NCBI RefSeq assembly: GCF_038397715.1
Contig: NZ_CP151633.1
Location: 3,038,001-3,102,000, forward strand
Length of the DNA: 64,000 nt
Reading direction: 5' to 3'
DNA from: Microbacterium sp. LWO14-1.2
Lineage (GTDB): Bacteria; Actinomycetota; Actinomycetes; Actinomycetales; Microbacteriaceae
A model generated the notes under the pieces. The model was given only the letters and a program-made list of their open reading frames with translations, ran no database searches and had not been told where the DNA came from. The position numbers were made by a program, and so were the translations under genes. Positions 1 through 6,960 of this stretch are shown here, piece after piece. Position 1 is the first letter of the stretch. Every line of letters begins with the position of its first letter.

Positions 1-769
1 ACACGGCCACGAAGTGGTGAGCGACGGCGTCGGTGCGCGCGTCGTCGGAATCGGCGATGGCACCGGATGCCGCGAGCCCGCTCCACAGCCACTGGCGCGC
101 CAGGCGTGCGTTGGTGAGTGTCTCGAGCGTCGTGAACGTCTTCGACGCCACGATGAACAGCGTCGTCTCCGGGTCGAGGTCGGCGGTCTTCTGCGCCAGG
201 TCAGTCGGGTCGATGTTCGAGACGAACCGCGCCTCGATGCCGGCGTCGGCGTACGGCTTCAGGGCCTCGTAGACCATGACCGGGCCGAGATCCGACCCGC
301 CGATGCCGATGTTGACGACGTGGGTGACTCTCTTCCCCGTGACGCCGAGCCACTCGCCCGCGCGCACGCGCGTGGCGAAGGCCGATAGCGAGTCCAGCAC
401 CGACTGCACATCGGCGTCGACGTCCTGCCCGTCGACGATCAGCGCCGGCTGGGCTCCGGACGGCCGCCGGAGCGCGGTGTGCAGCACGGAGCGATCCTCG
501 GACGTGTTGAGGTGCGCTCCGGAGAGCATCGCGGCGTACCGGTCGGCGACGCCGGTCTCCTCGGCGAGCCGCAGCAGACCCGCCAGCACGTCGTCGGTGA
601 TGAGGTTCTTCGACAGGTCGACGTGCAGGCCCGCGAGCGGGAAGGAGAATCGATCTGCGCGGGCCGGATCCTCCGCGAACCAGCCGCGGAGATCGGGCGA
701 GAAGGACTCGCGCAGCGCGCGGAGCTCGGACCAGGCGGACGTGACTGTCGGATCGACGGGAGCGCTCAT
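1..769 (-). CDS. pgi: Glucose-6-phosphate isomerase (3' end outside window)
   Basis: This enzyme interconverts glucose 6-phosphate and fructose 6-phosphate in cytosolic glycolysis and gluconeogenesis. The gene reads leftward and is cut by the window edge, so about 256 N-terminal residues of a usual 530-560 are visible. The translation carries [10 protein letters not shown] near residue 151, then FVSNID and [10 protein letters not shown], all diagnostic of the sugar-isomerase core. ATG at 769 is preferred because a TAGCGT -10 box (complement of 776-781) lies 6 nt upstream and no Shine-Dalgarno is present, which implies a leaderless transcript. The gene upstream on the same strand ends 18 nt away. 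Confidence 0.97.
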   Translation of the reverse strand, partial: MSAPVDPTVTSAWSELRALRESFSPDLRGWFAEDPARADRFSFPLAGLHVDLSKNLITDDVLAGLLRLAEETGVADRYAAMLSGAHLNTSEDRSVLHTALRRPSGAQPALIVDGQDVDADVQSVLDSLSAFATRVRAGEWLGVTGKRVTHVVNIGIGGSDLGPVMVYEALKPYADAGIEARFVSNIDPTDLAQKTADLDPETTLFIVASKTFTTLETLTNARLARQWLWSGLAASGAIADSDDARTDAVAHHFVAV

Positions 770-775
770 GGCTCA

Positions 776-781
776 ACGCTA
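776..781 (-). promoter_or_regulatory. -10 box of pgi, leaderless
   Basis: TAGCGT on the minus strand, 6 nt before the pgi ATG; no ribosome-binding site lies between. Confidence 0.55.
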
Positions 782-787
782 CTGCGG

Positions 788-1129
788 TCAGACCAGCAAC
801 GGGTTCTCCTCGTTGCCCCATGTCGGATCCCCGCGCAGGGGCTCTGGCGTGAGGTACAGGCCGGCGGGCTGCGCTGCCGTCACGGCGAGGTCCTGCATCC
901 AGTGCCGGTTGAGGTCGGGGGCGCGGCTCCCGAAGAACTTGAAGACGAGTGAGCTCGCCGGGTGCACCCAGACCGTGGTGCGACCACCGCCCACGCTCGC
1001 GTCCTCGCGCCAGCTGAACGGGAACGCCTCACCGCGACGCAGCTTCGCCGTCATCACCAGCTGCAGGTGCGTGAGCGCACGGTCCTCGATCTCGACCTTC
1101 GGTCCGCCGTCGTACGTGAATCGTCCCAT
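788..1129 (-). CDS. DUF7882 family small protein
   Basis: A 113-residue protein beginning MGRFTYDGG, with a central LRRGEAFPFSW segment and a TTVWVHPASSLVFKF strand. This matches the short actinobacterial DUF7882 family, whose function is unknown; members have often been mislabelled ATP-dependent DNA ligase, and no ligase motif (KxDG) is present here. An in-frame start at 1222 is possible, but ATG at 1129 is chosen because GAGGAGG lies 7-8 nt upstream and it restores the family's MGR N-terminus. A paralogue lies divergently at 1358-1684. Confidence 0.8.
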   Translation of the reverse strand: MGRFTYDGGPKVEIEDRALTHLQLVMTAKLRRGEAFPFSWREDASVGGGRTTVWVHPASSLVFKFFGSRAPDLNRHWMQDLAVTAAQPAGLYLTPEPLRGDPTWGNEENPLLV

Positions 1130-1241
1130 CGGTGTTGCCTCCTCGATGTCGGACGTTCCACGCTCGCACGACGCCGTGCCGCCGCACAGGGGGTGTACAC
1201 GGGCTCCCGAGGGGAGGATCATGGCAGACGCACTTCATCCG

Positions 1242-1287
1242 CTTCTCCCCGCGCCGCCACGAGACTTCTCCCCGCGCCGCCGCGAGA
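1242..1287. repeat. Tandem 23-bp repeat, two copies
   Basis: Two copies of a 23-bp unit starting CTTCTCCCCGCGCCGCC (1242-1264 and 1265-1287) differ at one base. They lie in the 228-bp region between the divergent DUF7882 genes. Confidence 0.7.
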
Positions 1288-1345
1288 CCGCGGGGTTCCG
1301 CCGCACTCGGTGGCATGAGAGTACGCGGACGGTGCCCCACCGGGG

Positions 1346-1351
1346 TACGGT
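1346..1351 (+). promoter_or_regulatory. -10 box, leaderless, second DUF7882 gene
   Basis: TACGGT ends 6 nt before the ATG at 1358; no Shine-Dalgarno. Confidence 0.5.
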
Positions 1352-1357
1352 TCACTC

Positions 1358-1684
1358 ATGGGAAGACTGCGATATGACGGCACCTCCGAGCCGATCCGCA
1401 TCGACGATGAGACGCTCGCGGTCCTGAAGGTCATCGTCGGGACGAAACTGCGGCGCCAGGAGAGCTTCATGATGACGTGGCGCCCCGCCGAGGGCGGAGA
1501 CCCCGGGCGGGTGACGGTGTGGATCCATCCCGCCATCCCGCTGCAGTTCCTCTTCTCGGCCTCCGAGCCGCAGCACATCGAGAAGCGCCGCGTCGAAGAG
1601 GTCATGCATGCGCTCAACGCCTCGGGCGAGCTCGTGATCGACGACTGGGGCCGCATCGAGGCCGCGGAGGCCACCCCCGCCTGA
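1358..1684 (+). CDS. DUF7882 family small protein (paralogue)
   Basis: A 108-residue protein starting MGRLRYDG, with TKLRRQESFMMTW in the centre and RVTVWIHPAIPLQFLF, colinear with the divergent protein at 788-1129. Function is unknown. The family often carries the MGxxxYDG start and a KLRRxExF core, both seen here. The start follows a TACGGT -10 box by 6 nt, so the mRNA is probably leaderless, whereas the neighbouring paralogue has a strong ribosome-binding site; the two copies therefore differ in translation initiation. The C-terminus (about 30 residues) is acidic to neutral and differs most between the pair. Confidence 0.8.
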   Translation: MGRLRYDGTSEPIRIDDETLAVLKVIVGTKLRRQESFMMTWRPAEGGDPGRVTVWIHPAIPLQFLFSASEPQHIEKRRVEEVMHALNASGELVIDDWGRIEAAEATPA

Positions 1685-1687
1685 CGC

Positions 1688-2299
1688 CTATTCGGCCGGG
1701 AAGCCCTGCGCCTTCAGCGCCGACGCCAGGTGCGCGGCGTTGCGGGCTGCGGTCGCCGTGGCCGACGCGACCTTCTCCGGCGTCTCGGACAGGTCCTTGT
1801 AGTCCACCCCCTGCATGGCCTCGCCGTTCCAATAGACCGACCCCTGCGCGGCGATCGTGTAGCCGACGTCGTTGAGACCCTGGAACAGGATGGCGGCGAT
1901 GTGATGTGCGCCGTCCTCGTTGCCGACGATGCCGGCGATCGCGACCTTGTCGAACAGGATCGGCCGGCCCTCGTCATCCGTCTCGCTGAGCTCGGCGTCG
2001 AGGCGCTCGAGCACCCGTTGCGCGACGCTCGAGTGCTGACCCATCCACGTCGGCGTCACGAAGACGAGGATGTCGGCGTCGAGCACCTTGCGGCGGAGCT
2101 CGGGCCATTCGTCGTCGCCGCCCATGTCGGCCTCGACGCCCGGGCTCAGGGTGTGGTCGACGGCTCGGACGAGCTGGCCGTCGACGCCGTGCTCGGAGAG
2201 GGCCGCGAGGATCTGCGACGCGAGCAGGTCGGAGCTCGACTCCGACGGCGACGGCTTCAGCGTGCAGGAGATGGCGATGGCCGTGGTGTGTGTGCTCAT
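1688..2299 (-). CDS. NAD(P)H-dependent FMN reductase / flavodoxin-fold protein
   Basis: A 203-residue flavodoxin-fold protein. The N-terminus IAISCTLKPSPSESSS matches the first strand and phosphate-binding loop of NADPH-dependent FMN reductases, and DILVFVTPTWMGQHSS with AIAGIVGNEDGAHH supplies the other two flavin loops. A soluble cytosolic oxidoreductase is expected; the substrate is unknown. ATG at 2299 is preferred because the flavodoxin fold begins directly there. A TTG at 2335, with GGGAGG about 12 nt upstream, would add 12 unstructured residues. It is convergent with the DUF7882 gene (3 nt apart). Confidence 0.85.
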   Translation of the reverse strand: MSTHTTAIAISCTLKPSPSESSSDLLASQILAALSEHGVDGQLVRAVDHTLSPGVEADMGGDDEWPELRRKVLDADILVFVTPTWMGQHSSVAQRVLERLDAELSETDDEGRPILFDKVAIAGIVGNEDGAHHIAAILFQGLNDVGYTIAAQGSVYWNGEAMQGVDYKDLSETPEKVASATATAARNAAHLASALKAQGFPAE

Positions 2300-2412
2300 G
2301 GCCTGCACGAAACCACTCGCCCGGTGCTCGGCCAAGGGGGTTCCGAAGCCTCCCGACGTGCGCTAGGAACGGTGTCGATCGGGATGCGGCGGGCGGAGTG
2401 CGCGCGCGACGG

Positions 2413-2418
2413 TATCCT
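2413..2418 (+). promoter_or_regulatory. -10 box of small membrane protein gene
   Basis: TATCCT places transcription start near 2425, downstream of the ATG at 2421. That favours the GTG at 2448 as the real start. Confidence 0.4.
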
Positions 2419-2447
2419 GGATGACGGCCGCAACGACAGGAGACCCC

Positions 2448-2651
2448 GTGATCCTCAGCTTCATCTTCTTCCTGGTCCTCTTCCTCGGAGGGATCTGGCT
2501 CCTGGGCCTCGCGCAGGTGCTCCCGGAGTTCCAGGGGGTCGTCTTCGCAGCCGGCATCCTCATCATCTGCCTGTCGCTCGCGTTCGTGATGCGTCAGCGG
2601 GGATCCGCGACGCGTCGCGACGACAACTGGTCGGGCAACGCGACCGAGTGA
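2448..2651 (+). CDS. Small two-helix membrane protein
   Basis: A 67-residue hypothetical protein with two hydrophobic segments (about residues 2-20 and 28-48), a short polar turn and a basic, charged C-tail (RQRGSATRRDD). GTG at 2448 is chosen because AGGAG lies 5 nt upstream and the -10 box TATCCT (2413-2418) would start transcription after the alternative ATG at 2421. No family was recognised with confidence. Its stop codon is immediately followed, without a spacer, by the stop of the convergent acetyltransferase gene. Confidence 0.7.
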   Translation: MILSFIFFLVLFLGGIWLLGLAQVLPEFQGVVFAAGILIICLSLAFVMRQRGSATRRDDNWSGNATE

Positions 2652-3254
2652 TCAGACCCTGGCGGCGAGTCTCGCCTCCAGGTTCGCCCGCACGGCCGGC
2701 CACTCCGGCTCGATGATCGAGTACTCGACGCTGTCCCGCAGCGCCCCGTTGCGGTAGCGGCTCATCGCACGCATCACGCCGTCCTGCTTCGCGCCGAGGC
2801 GCTCGATCGCCGCGCGGGACTGGAAGTTCACCCACTGCGTGGTGAGGCCGACGCGGAACACCCCCAGGTCCTCGAAGGCGTGGCGGAGCAGGAGCAGCTT
2901 GGATTCGGCGTTCGTGCCCGTGCCATGGGCGGACGGCCGGTTCCACGTGTACCCGATGTGCAGTCGCGGCACGTCGGCGACGATGTCGTAGAAGGACGTG
3001 AGTCCGAGTGTCCTGCCCGCGGCGTCGAACGCGGTGAACGGGATCATCTCGCCGGTCTCGAGCAGACCGAGACGGCGGTCGATCTCGGCGGAGAGACCCT
3101 CGGGCGAGGGGATGGACGTGTACCACGCGCGCTTCCAGAGGTCGCCTTCGGTCAGCGCGTCGAGGAGCCCGTCGTGGTGCGATCGCTCGAGCGGACGCAG
3201 CTCGACGAGGCGGCCGGTGAGCGTGACGGGTGCGGGTGAGGTGGTGAACGTCAT
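2652..3254 (-). CDS. GNAT family N-acetyltransferase, RimJ/RimL type
   Basis: A 200-residue acetyl-CoA-dependent N-acetyltransferase. The translation shows LTGRLVELRPLERSH at the N-terminus, IGYTWNRPSAHGTGTNAESK in the acetyl-CoA binding region and RVGLTTQWVNFQSRAAIERL, the strand-helix pair typical of RimJ/RimL-like proteins. The acceptor substrate cannot be told. The ATG at 3254 is preferred over an in-frame TTG at 3266; neither has a clear ribosome-binding site. The end abuts the convergent small membrane protein gene. Confidence 0.88.
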   Translation of the reverse strand: MTFTTSPAPVTLTGRLVELRPLERSHHDGLLDALTEGDLWKRAWYTSIPSPEGLSAEIDRRLGLLETGEMIPFTAFDAAGRTLGLTSFYDIVADVPRLHIGYTWNRPSAHGTGTNAESKLLLLRHAFEDLGVFRVGLTTQWVNFQSRAAIERLGAKQDGVMRAMSRYRNGALRDSVEYSIIEPEWPAVRANLEARLAARV

Positions 3255-3288
3255 GCCGCCATTCAATCAGCGACGAGGGGTCCCTCCG

Positions 3289-3729
3289 TCACGCGGAGAC
3301 GGCGCGATGCGTCCACTGCCCGCGCCCGAGGCGCGGTTCGACGTAGGTGACGTCGCCGACCCGGCGGAGCAGGCGGCGATACGCGAGAACGAGGTCGACG
3401 GTGACTCCGAGGTCGAACGCGATGCTCGCGGCGTGCCCGTCGCGGGCGGCTTCGGCCTCGGCGTAGGCGGTCGGGGTGATGAGCAGGCGCGCCGCCCATT
3501 CGTCGGCGCTCCGTTCCTGCCGGTCGCGCTCGGTGGGATCCGGCGTGTACTCGTGACCGAGGACGGCGTGGCCGAGCTCGTGAGCGATGACGCTGCGCGT
3601 CGTGCGCGCGCTCATGCCCGGGGCGATCCGGATGGTGGCCGAACGCGGCTCGTACCCGCCGCAGGAGCGCCCCGGGTGCTCGATGAGGCGCAGGCCGTGA
3701 GTCTCGACGAGTCGCAGGAGCTGGTCCAC
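3289..3729 (-). CDS. ImmA/IrrE family metallo-endopeptidase
   Basis: A 146-residue protease of the ImmA/IrrE (DUF955) family. HELGHAVLGH (H50-E51 and H54) is the zinc-binding HExxH motif, followed by ERSADEWAARLLI, which supplies the third ligand region. Family members cleave or antagonise a cognate XRE repressor after a stress signal. GTG at 3729 is chosen because AGAGGAG lies just upstream. The XRE gene ends 22 nt upstream on the same strand, so the two are probably co-transcribed as a repressor/anti-repressor pair. No phage or conjugation genes are adjacent. Confidence 0.9.
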   Translation of the reverse strand: MDQLLRLVETHGLRLIEHPGRSCGGYEPRSATIRIAPGMSARTTRSVIAHELGHAVLGHEYTPDPTERDRQERSADEWAARLLITPTAYAEAEAARDGHAASIAFDLGVTVDLVLAYRRLLRRVGDVTYVEPRLGRGQWTHRAVSA

Positions 3730-3751
3730 GGGGCTCCTCTCGTCGTGGGGG

Positions 3752-4135
3752 TCAGTCGTACAGGTCGTCGGTGTCGGCGTCGTGGGGGAGGGGCGAGTCG
3801 AACGCGACCTCTGCGTCATTCTGCCGGCGGCCGGGGACATCGGGGCGCGAGGGGAACGGGATCACGGGAGCATGACGGTCGCCCTCTGCGCCGAGCCGTT
3901 CCTCTGCGCGGGACAGGATGACGTGGGGTGCGACTCCGAGCGCCGCGCCGACCGCGTACACGACGGGGACGGGGATGGCGCGCTTGCCCGTGACGTAGTT
4001 GTCGAGCGCGCTGCGCGCGAACCCGATCTCCCGCGCCATCGCGGCGATGCTGCTTCCCGCGGCCGCGATCTCGGCGCGGAGCTGGCGCCCGACGGCGGCA
4101 TTGAACGACTCGGCCGGTGTCTTCACGCGAGTCAC
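3752..4135 (-). CDS. XRE-family helix-turn-helix regulator
   Basis: About 127 residues with an N-terminal XRE helix-turn-helix (roughly residues 20-75: AMAREIGFARSALDNYVTGK) and a disordered acidic C-tail ending DADTDDLYD. It probably represses its own operon and is the likely target of the ImmA-type protease encoded next. Three starts are possible: ATG 4168, GTG 4135 and GTG 4126; none has a strong ribosome-binding site. TATCGT (complement of 4134-4139) would make GTG 4126 leaderless. A small divergent HTH gene starts at 4221, so 4136-4220 is a shared control region. Confidence 0.85.
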   Translation of the reverse strand: MTRVKTPAESFNAAVGRQLRAEIAAAGSSIAAMAREIGFARSALDNYVTGKRAIPVPVVYAVGAALGVAPHVILSRAEERLGAEGDRHAPVIPFPSRPDVPGRRQNDAEVAFDSPLPHDADTDDLYD

Positions 4136-4220
4136 GATAGCACCGGCCTGACGCCAGGATGCCGTCATATCGGTGCGTCGAGCGTTGTGGACGCCCCATA
4201 TGCGGCGGTACTGTCGACGG
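4136..4220. promoter_or_regulatory. Divergent control region between two HTH genes
   Basis: An 85-bp intergenic region holding the rightward -10 box TACTGT (4209-4214, 6 nt before GTG 4221). A CATATG hexamer at 4197-4202 and CATAT at 4166-4170 are partially dyadic and could form an operator; this is inference only. Confidence 0.4.
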
Positions 4221-4445
4221 GTGACGACAGAAGTTCGACGTCTGGTGGCGTCCGCCGTCCTCTCGGAGCTGGGGAGAAGGGGGCGTGACGCGGTCTGGCT
4301 CGCGGACCGCGCGGGGCTCGATCAGCGGGTGGTCGCGGCGTCGCTGGCGGGCCGGCGCGACCTCACCGTCGCCGAGCTCGCGGCGATCGCCGGCGCGCTC
4401 GACGTCTCGCCCGCGCGTCTGACACCGTCTGCGCCCGCCGACTGA
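4221..4445 (+). CDS. Small helix-turn-helix protein, XRE-like
   Basis: A 74-residue protein that is essentially one HTH domain: WLADRAGLDQRVVAASLAG as helices 2-3 and LTVAELAAIAGALDVSPARL as helices 4-5. The GTG at 4221 is chosen because TACTGT lies 6 nt upstream (leaderless) and the domain begins soon after. It is divergent from the XRE/ImmA pair and probably belongs to the same regulatory module, perhaps as an antagonist or second repressor (inference). No other domain is present. Confidence 0.7.
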   Translation: MTTEVRRLVASAVLSELGRRGRDAVWLADRAGLDQRVVAASLAGRRDLTVAELAAIAGALDVSPARLTPSAPAD

Positions 4446-4486
4446 CCGGTCGACTGCGCGCCCGTGCGCGGCGCGCCCCGCCGCGC

Positions 4487-4492
4487 TAGCGT
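4487..4492 (+). promoter_or_regulatory. -10 box, leaderless, aldo/keto reductase
   Basis: TAGCGT, 6 nt before the ATG at 4499. Confidence 0.55.
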
Positions 4493-4498
4493 TGACGC

Positions 4499-5428
4499 AT
4501 GAAGACCGTACCCCTCGGACAGTCCACCGCCCCCGCCGTCGTCGCCGGGATGATGCGCATCAACGACAAGAGCGACGCGCAGATCCGGGAGCTGTACGAC
4601 GCCGCGCGCGGCTCGGGCATCGACTTCTTCGACCACGCCGACATCTACGGCGGGAGCATGCACTTCTGCGAGGAGCGCTTCGCCTCGGCCCTCGGTTTGA
4701 GTTCGTCGGAGCGCGACGAGATCGTCCTGCAGACGAAGTGCGGCATCGTGCCGAAGCAGGGCATGTTCGACTTCTCGTACGAGCACATCGTGCAGCAGGT
4801 GGACGGATCGCTCGCGGCTCTGGGCACCGACCGCATCGATGTGCTGCTGCTGCACCGCCCCGATGCCCTCGTCGAGCCCGACGAGGTCGCCAGGGCTTTC
4901 GACGAGCTCGAGTCGTCGGGCAAGGTGCGCGCCTTCGGCGTCTCGAACCACACCCCGCGGCAGATCGACCTGCTGCGCACCGCGGTCTCGCAGCCGCTGG
5001 TCGCGAACCAGCTCCAGCTGTCGATCACGCACGCGCCGATCATCGCCCAGCCCATCGCCGCGAACATGGCGGGGGAGGAGCAGAGCGTCGTCCGCGACGG
5101 CGGCGGCATCGTCGAGTACTGCCGGATCAACGGCATCACGATCCAGGCCTGGTCGCCGTTCCAGGGCGGGTTCTTCACCGGGGTCTTCCTGGGCGATCCC
5201 GAGTACGCCGAGCTCAACGCCGTGATCGACCGCCTCGCGGCGGCGTACGGTGTCGAGCCCATCGCGATCGCGACGGCCTGGATCACCCGGCACCCGGCCA
5301 AGATGCAGGTGGTGCTCGGCACCACGACCCCGCAGCGCGTGCGGGATGCCGCGGCCGGCGCCGACGTCGAGCTCACGCGGGCCGAGTGGTACGAGCTGTT
5401 CCGTGCCGCGGGGCACGTGCTGCCCTAG
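4499..5428 (+). CDS. Aldo/keto reductase, YdhF-like
   Basis: A 309-residue NADPH-dependent (beta/alpha)8-barrel reductase. It shows DFFDHADIYGG (catalytic Asp and Tyr region), the catalytic-lysine segment LQTKCGI, DVLLLHRPD and RAFGVSNHT, with an Arg-rich cofactor region near the C-terminus (GTTTPQRVRDA). The layout resembles E. coli YdhF. The physiological substrate is unknown. The start is leaderless. Its TAG stop (5426-5428) lies inside the CCTAGC target duplication of the IS481 element that follows, so the insertion left the protein intact. Confidence 0.9.
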   Translation: MKTVPLGQSTAPAVVAGMMRINDKSDAQIRELYDAARGSGIDFFDHADIYGGSMHFCEERFASALGLSSSERDEIVLQTKCGIVPKQGMFDFSYEHIVQQVDGSLAALGTDRIDVLLLHRPDALVEPDEVARAFDELESSGKVRAFGVSNHTPRQIDLLRTAVSQPLVANQLQLSITHAPIIAQPIAANMAGEEQSVVRDGGGIVEYCRINGITIQAWSPFQGGFFTGVFLGDPEYAELNAVIDRLAAAYGVEPIAIATAWITRHPAKMQVVLGTTTPQRVRDAAAGADVELTRAEWYELFRAAGHVLP

Positions 5429-5429
5429 C
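5424..5429 (+). repeat. Target-site duplication, left copy (CCTAGC)
   Basis: CCTAGC here and at 6519-6524 directly flank the TGTT...AACA ends of the insertion sequence. A 6-bp NCTAGN duplication is what is known for IS481 of Bordetella. Confidence 0.85.
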
Positions 5430-6426
5430 TGTTCGTCTCCGGCAGGTTGTGAACGCGGGCTGAGGGTGTGAGTCCGCCGATTCCGCTGTGGGGTCGGTGG
5501 TGATTGTAGTGATGAAGCCACTCGGGATAGGCGGCTTCGCGTTCGGTCTCGGATGTGTAGGGGCGGGCGTAGGCCCATTCGGCGGCGAGGGTGCGGTTGA
5601 AGCGTTCGACCTTGCCGTTCGATTGGGGGCGGAACGGTCGAGTGCGTCGATGCTTGACGCCGTCTCCGAGTGCTGTGGCGAAGGCTCGTGAGCGATAGCA
5701 GGCGCCGTTGTCCGTCATCACCGCAGCGACCGTGATGTCGTGTTCAGCGAAGAAGCTGCGGGCTCGACTCCAGAACGCGGCGGCTGTGTCGCCGCGTTCG
5801 TCGCCCAGCCGTTCGGAGTAGGCCAGTCGGCTGTGGTCGTCGACCGCGTGATGCAGGAACACGTATCCGCGCGACGGTGACGCGCCTCGACGGGCAGCGC
5901 GATCACGGACGACGCCGGCTCGGCGGTCTTGCTGGGACCCTCGGCCATAAGCACGCCAGCCGCCACCGTCAGGGATCCTGCTGAGCTTCTTGATATCGAC
6001 GTGAACCAGCTCGCCCGGAACGCTCATCTCGTAACGAAGCGCCTTCGGTCTGCGAACGGGCAGGCCGGTGGCTTGATCCAGGTGCTGCAGCAACGGCATC
6101 CGATAGCGGGTCAGTACCCGGCCGACCGTCGAGCGCGGAACCCCCAGATGCCAAGCGATCCGGTGCGGACCCCATCGTCTCGTGAATCGCAGCGCGATGA
6201 TGCGACGCTCCAATCGCAGCGCCACCCGGTTCGGTGACGAAGCCGGCCGTGAGCTGCGATCCGTCAATGGCAACCCGGCCCGATAACGGCGCGACCACCG
6301 CGACGCCGTCGCGGGCGAGCATTGGAACCGTTGCGCGGCGACGCGGACCGACCAACCATGATCAACAATCGACGACGCGAGACGACGACGCCCTTCAGGC
6401 GTCAAGGGAGCATTAGCGTGAGTCAC
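5425..6426 (-). CDS. IS481 family transposase
   Basis: A 333-residue transposase with an N-terminal helix-turn-helix region (about residues 10-110) and an rve-type catalytic core. D144 (in HVDIKK), D239 (in TDNGAC) and E274 (in KVERFN) give the D,D(35)E triad with 34 residues between the last two. GTG at 6426 is chosen because GGAGGT lies 4-5 nt upstream. The frame is intact. The final codons run out of the element: the serine codon spans the junction and the TAG stop (complement of 5425-5427) comes from the CTAG of the target duplication. A 12-bp inverted repeat covers the ribosome-binding site. Confidence 0.95.
   Translation of the reverse strand: MTHANAPLTPEGRRRLASSIVDHGWSVRVAAQRFQCSPATASRWSRRYRAGLPLTDRSSRPASSPNRVALRLERRIIALRFTRRWGPHRIAWHLGVPRSTVGRVLTRYRMPLLQHLDQATGLPVRRPKALRYEMSVPGELVHVDIKKLSRIPDGGGWRAYGRGSQQDRRAGVVRDRAARRGASPSRGYVFLHHAVDDHSRLAYSERLGDERGDTAAAFWSRARSFFAEHDITVAAVMTDNGACYRSRAFATALGDGVKHRRTRPFRPQSNGKVERFNRTLAAEWAYARPYTSETEREAAYPEWLHHYNHHRPHSGIGGLTPSARVHNLPETNS
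5430..5455 (+). repeat. IS481 left terminal inverted repeat
   Basis: Starts TGTTCGTCTCCGG; pairs with 6493-6518, with five mismatches in 26. Confidence 0.85.
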
Positions 6427-6481
6427 GAAGACCTCCGGTGAACGAAGTGAGGGTGGTACCCACATCGTCCCGGAGGTCTTC
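6427..6481 (-). promoter_or_regulatory. Inverted repeat sequestering transposase ribosome-binding site
   Basis: A perfect 12-bp inverted repeat (GAAGACCTCCGG at 6427-6438, CCGGAGGTCTTC at 6470-6481) separated by 31 nt. In transposase-sense RNA the arm next to the GTG contains the GGAGGT ribosome-binding site. RNA entering from outside the element would fold and hide it, whereas RNA starting inside the loop would not. Confidence 0.7.
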
Positions 6482-6492
6482 GCTACATCAAA

Positions 6493-6518
6493 CGATCACA
6501 ACGTCCCGGGGAGGAACA
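6493..6518 (-). repeat. IS481 right terminal inverted repeat
   Basis: Reverse complement starts TGTTCCTCCCCGG; pairs with 5430-5455. Confidence 0.85.
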
Positions 6519-6524
6519 CCTAGC
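6519..6524 (+). repeat. Target-site duplication, right copy (CCTAGC)
   Basis: Direct repeat of 5424-5429 immediately after the element's AACA end. Confidence 0.85.
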
Positions 6525-6549
6525 CCGCGCGCGGCGCGCCCCGGTCGTC

Positions 6550-6555
6550 TACCCT
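6550..6555 (+). promoter_or_regulatory. -10 box, leaderless, PLDc_N gene
   Basis: TACCCT, 6 nt before the ATG at 6562; it lies 32 bp beyond the insertion sequence end. Confidence 0.55.
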
Positions 6556-6561
6556 GAACAC

Positions 6562-6960
6562 ATGCCGTTCCTGTTCTCGCTCCTCGTCATCGCCCTGATG
6601 GTCGGTGCGCTGGTCGACATCATCCGGCGCGAGGACTCGCAAGTGCGGTTCCTGCCGAAGATGGCGTGGATCATCATCGTGATCCTGCTGCCCCTCATCG
6701 GCAGTCTGCTGTGGTTCGCGATCGGTCGTGAGTACTCGGAGGCGGGGCTGCGCATCCCGCGCATGCGGGCGGCCGCGACGCCGTCCGCGCCCCGGCGCGC
6801 CGACCCGATGCCGGCTGTCCCCGTCGACACCCGGTCCACCGAGGAGCAGATCGCCGATCTCGACCGCGAGATCGAGGAGTGGCGGCTGCGTGCCGAGATC
6901 GAGAAGCGTCGTCGCGACAGCGGCGAGAACGCATCGGGGTCGGAGACCGCTGCGGGCTAG
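6562..6960 (+). CDS. PLDc_N domain membrane protein
   Basis: A 132-residue membrane protein with two transmembrane helices (about residues 2-20 and 33-53) separated by a short loop, matching the PLDc_N domain seen alone or before phospholipase D domains. LPKMAWIIIVILLPLIGSLL is the signature second helix. The cytosolic tail is rich in Pro/Arg and then forms a charged coiled-coil-like helix (about 92-120, EEQIADLDREIEEWRLRAEI). Function is unknown. The stop TAG shares a CTAG palindrome (6957-6960) with the convergent epimerase gene's stop. Confidence 0.85.
   Translation: MPFLFSLLVIALMVGALVDIIRREDSQVRFLPKMAWIIIVILLPLIGSLLWFAIGREYSEAGLRIPRMRAAATPSAPRRADPMPAVPVDTRSTEEQIADLDREIEEWRLRAEIEKRRRDSGENASGSETAAG

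Larger units (their letters stand above)
5430..6518 (-). mobile_element. Complete IS481-family insertion sequence (1089 bp)
   Basis: The element is bounded by imperfect 26-bp terminal inverted repeats (5430-5455 and 6493-6518, 21 of 26 matching) beginning TGTTC and ending GAACA, and is flanked by CCTAGC direct repeats. It contains one intact transposase gene. Complete ends, a perfect duplication and an open frame suggest a recent or still active insertion. It sits just after the stop codon of an aldo/keto reductase and before the promoter of the PLDc_N gene, so no gene is broken. Confidence 0.93.

Noticed and set aside
788..1129. ATP-dependent DNA ligase
   Set aside because: Short proteins of this family have carried that label, but there is no KxDG motif and the size (113 residues) excludes a ligase domain.
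3289..4445. Prophage or ICE immunity region
   Set aside because: The XRE/ImmA pair is typical of such elements, but no integrase, capsid, relaxase or attachment site is adjacent; neighbours are ordinary metabolic genes.
4473..6540. Composite transposon carrying the aldo/keto reductase
   Set aside because: Only one IS481 copy is present with its own 6-bp duplication; nothing shows a second copy or shared outer ends.
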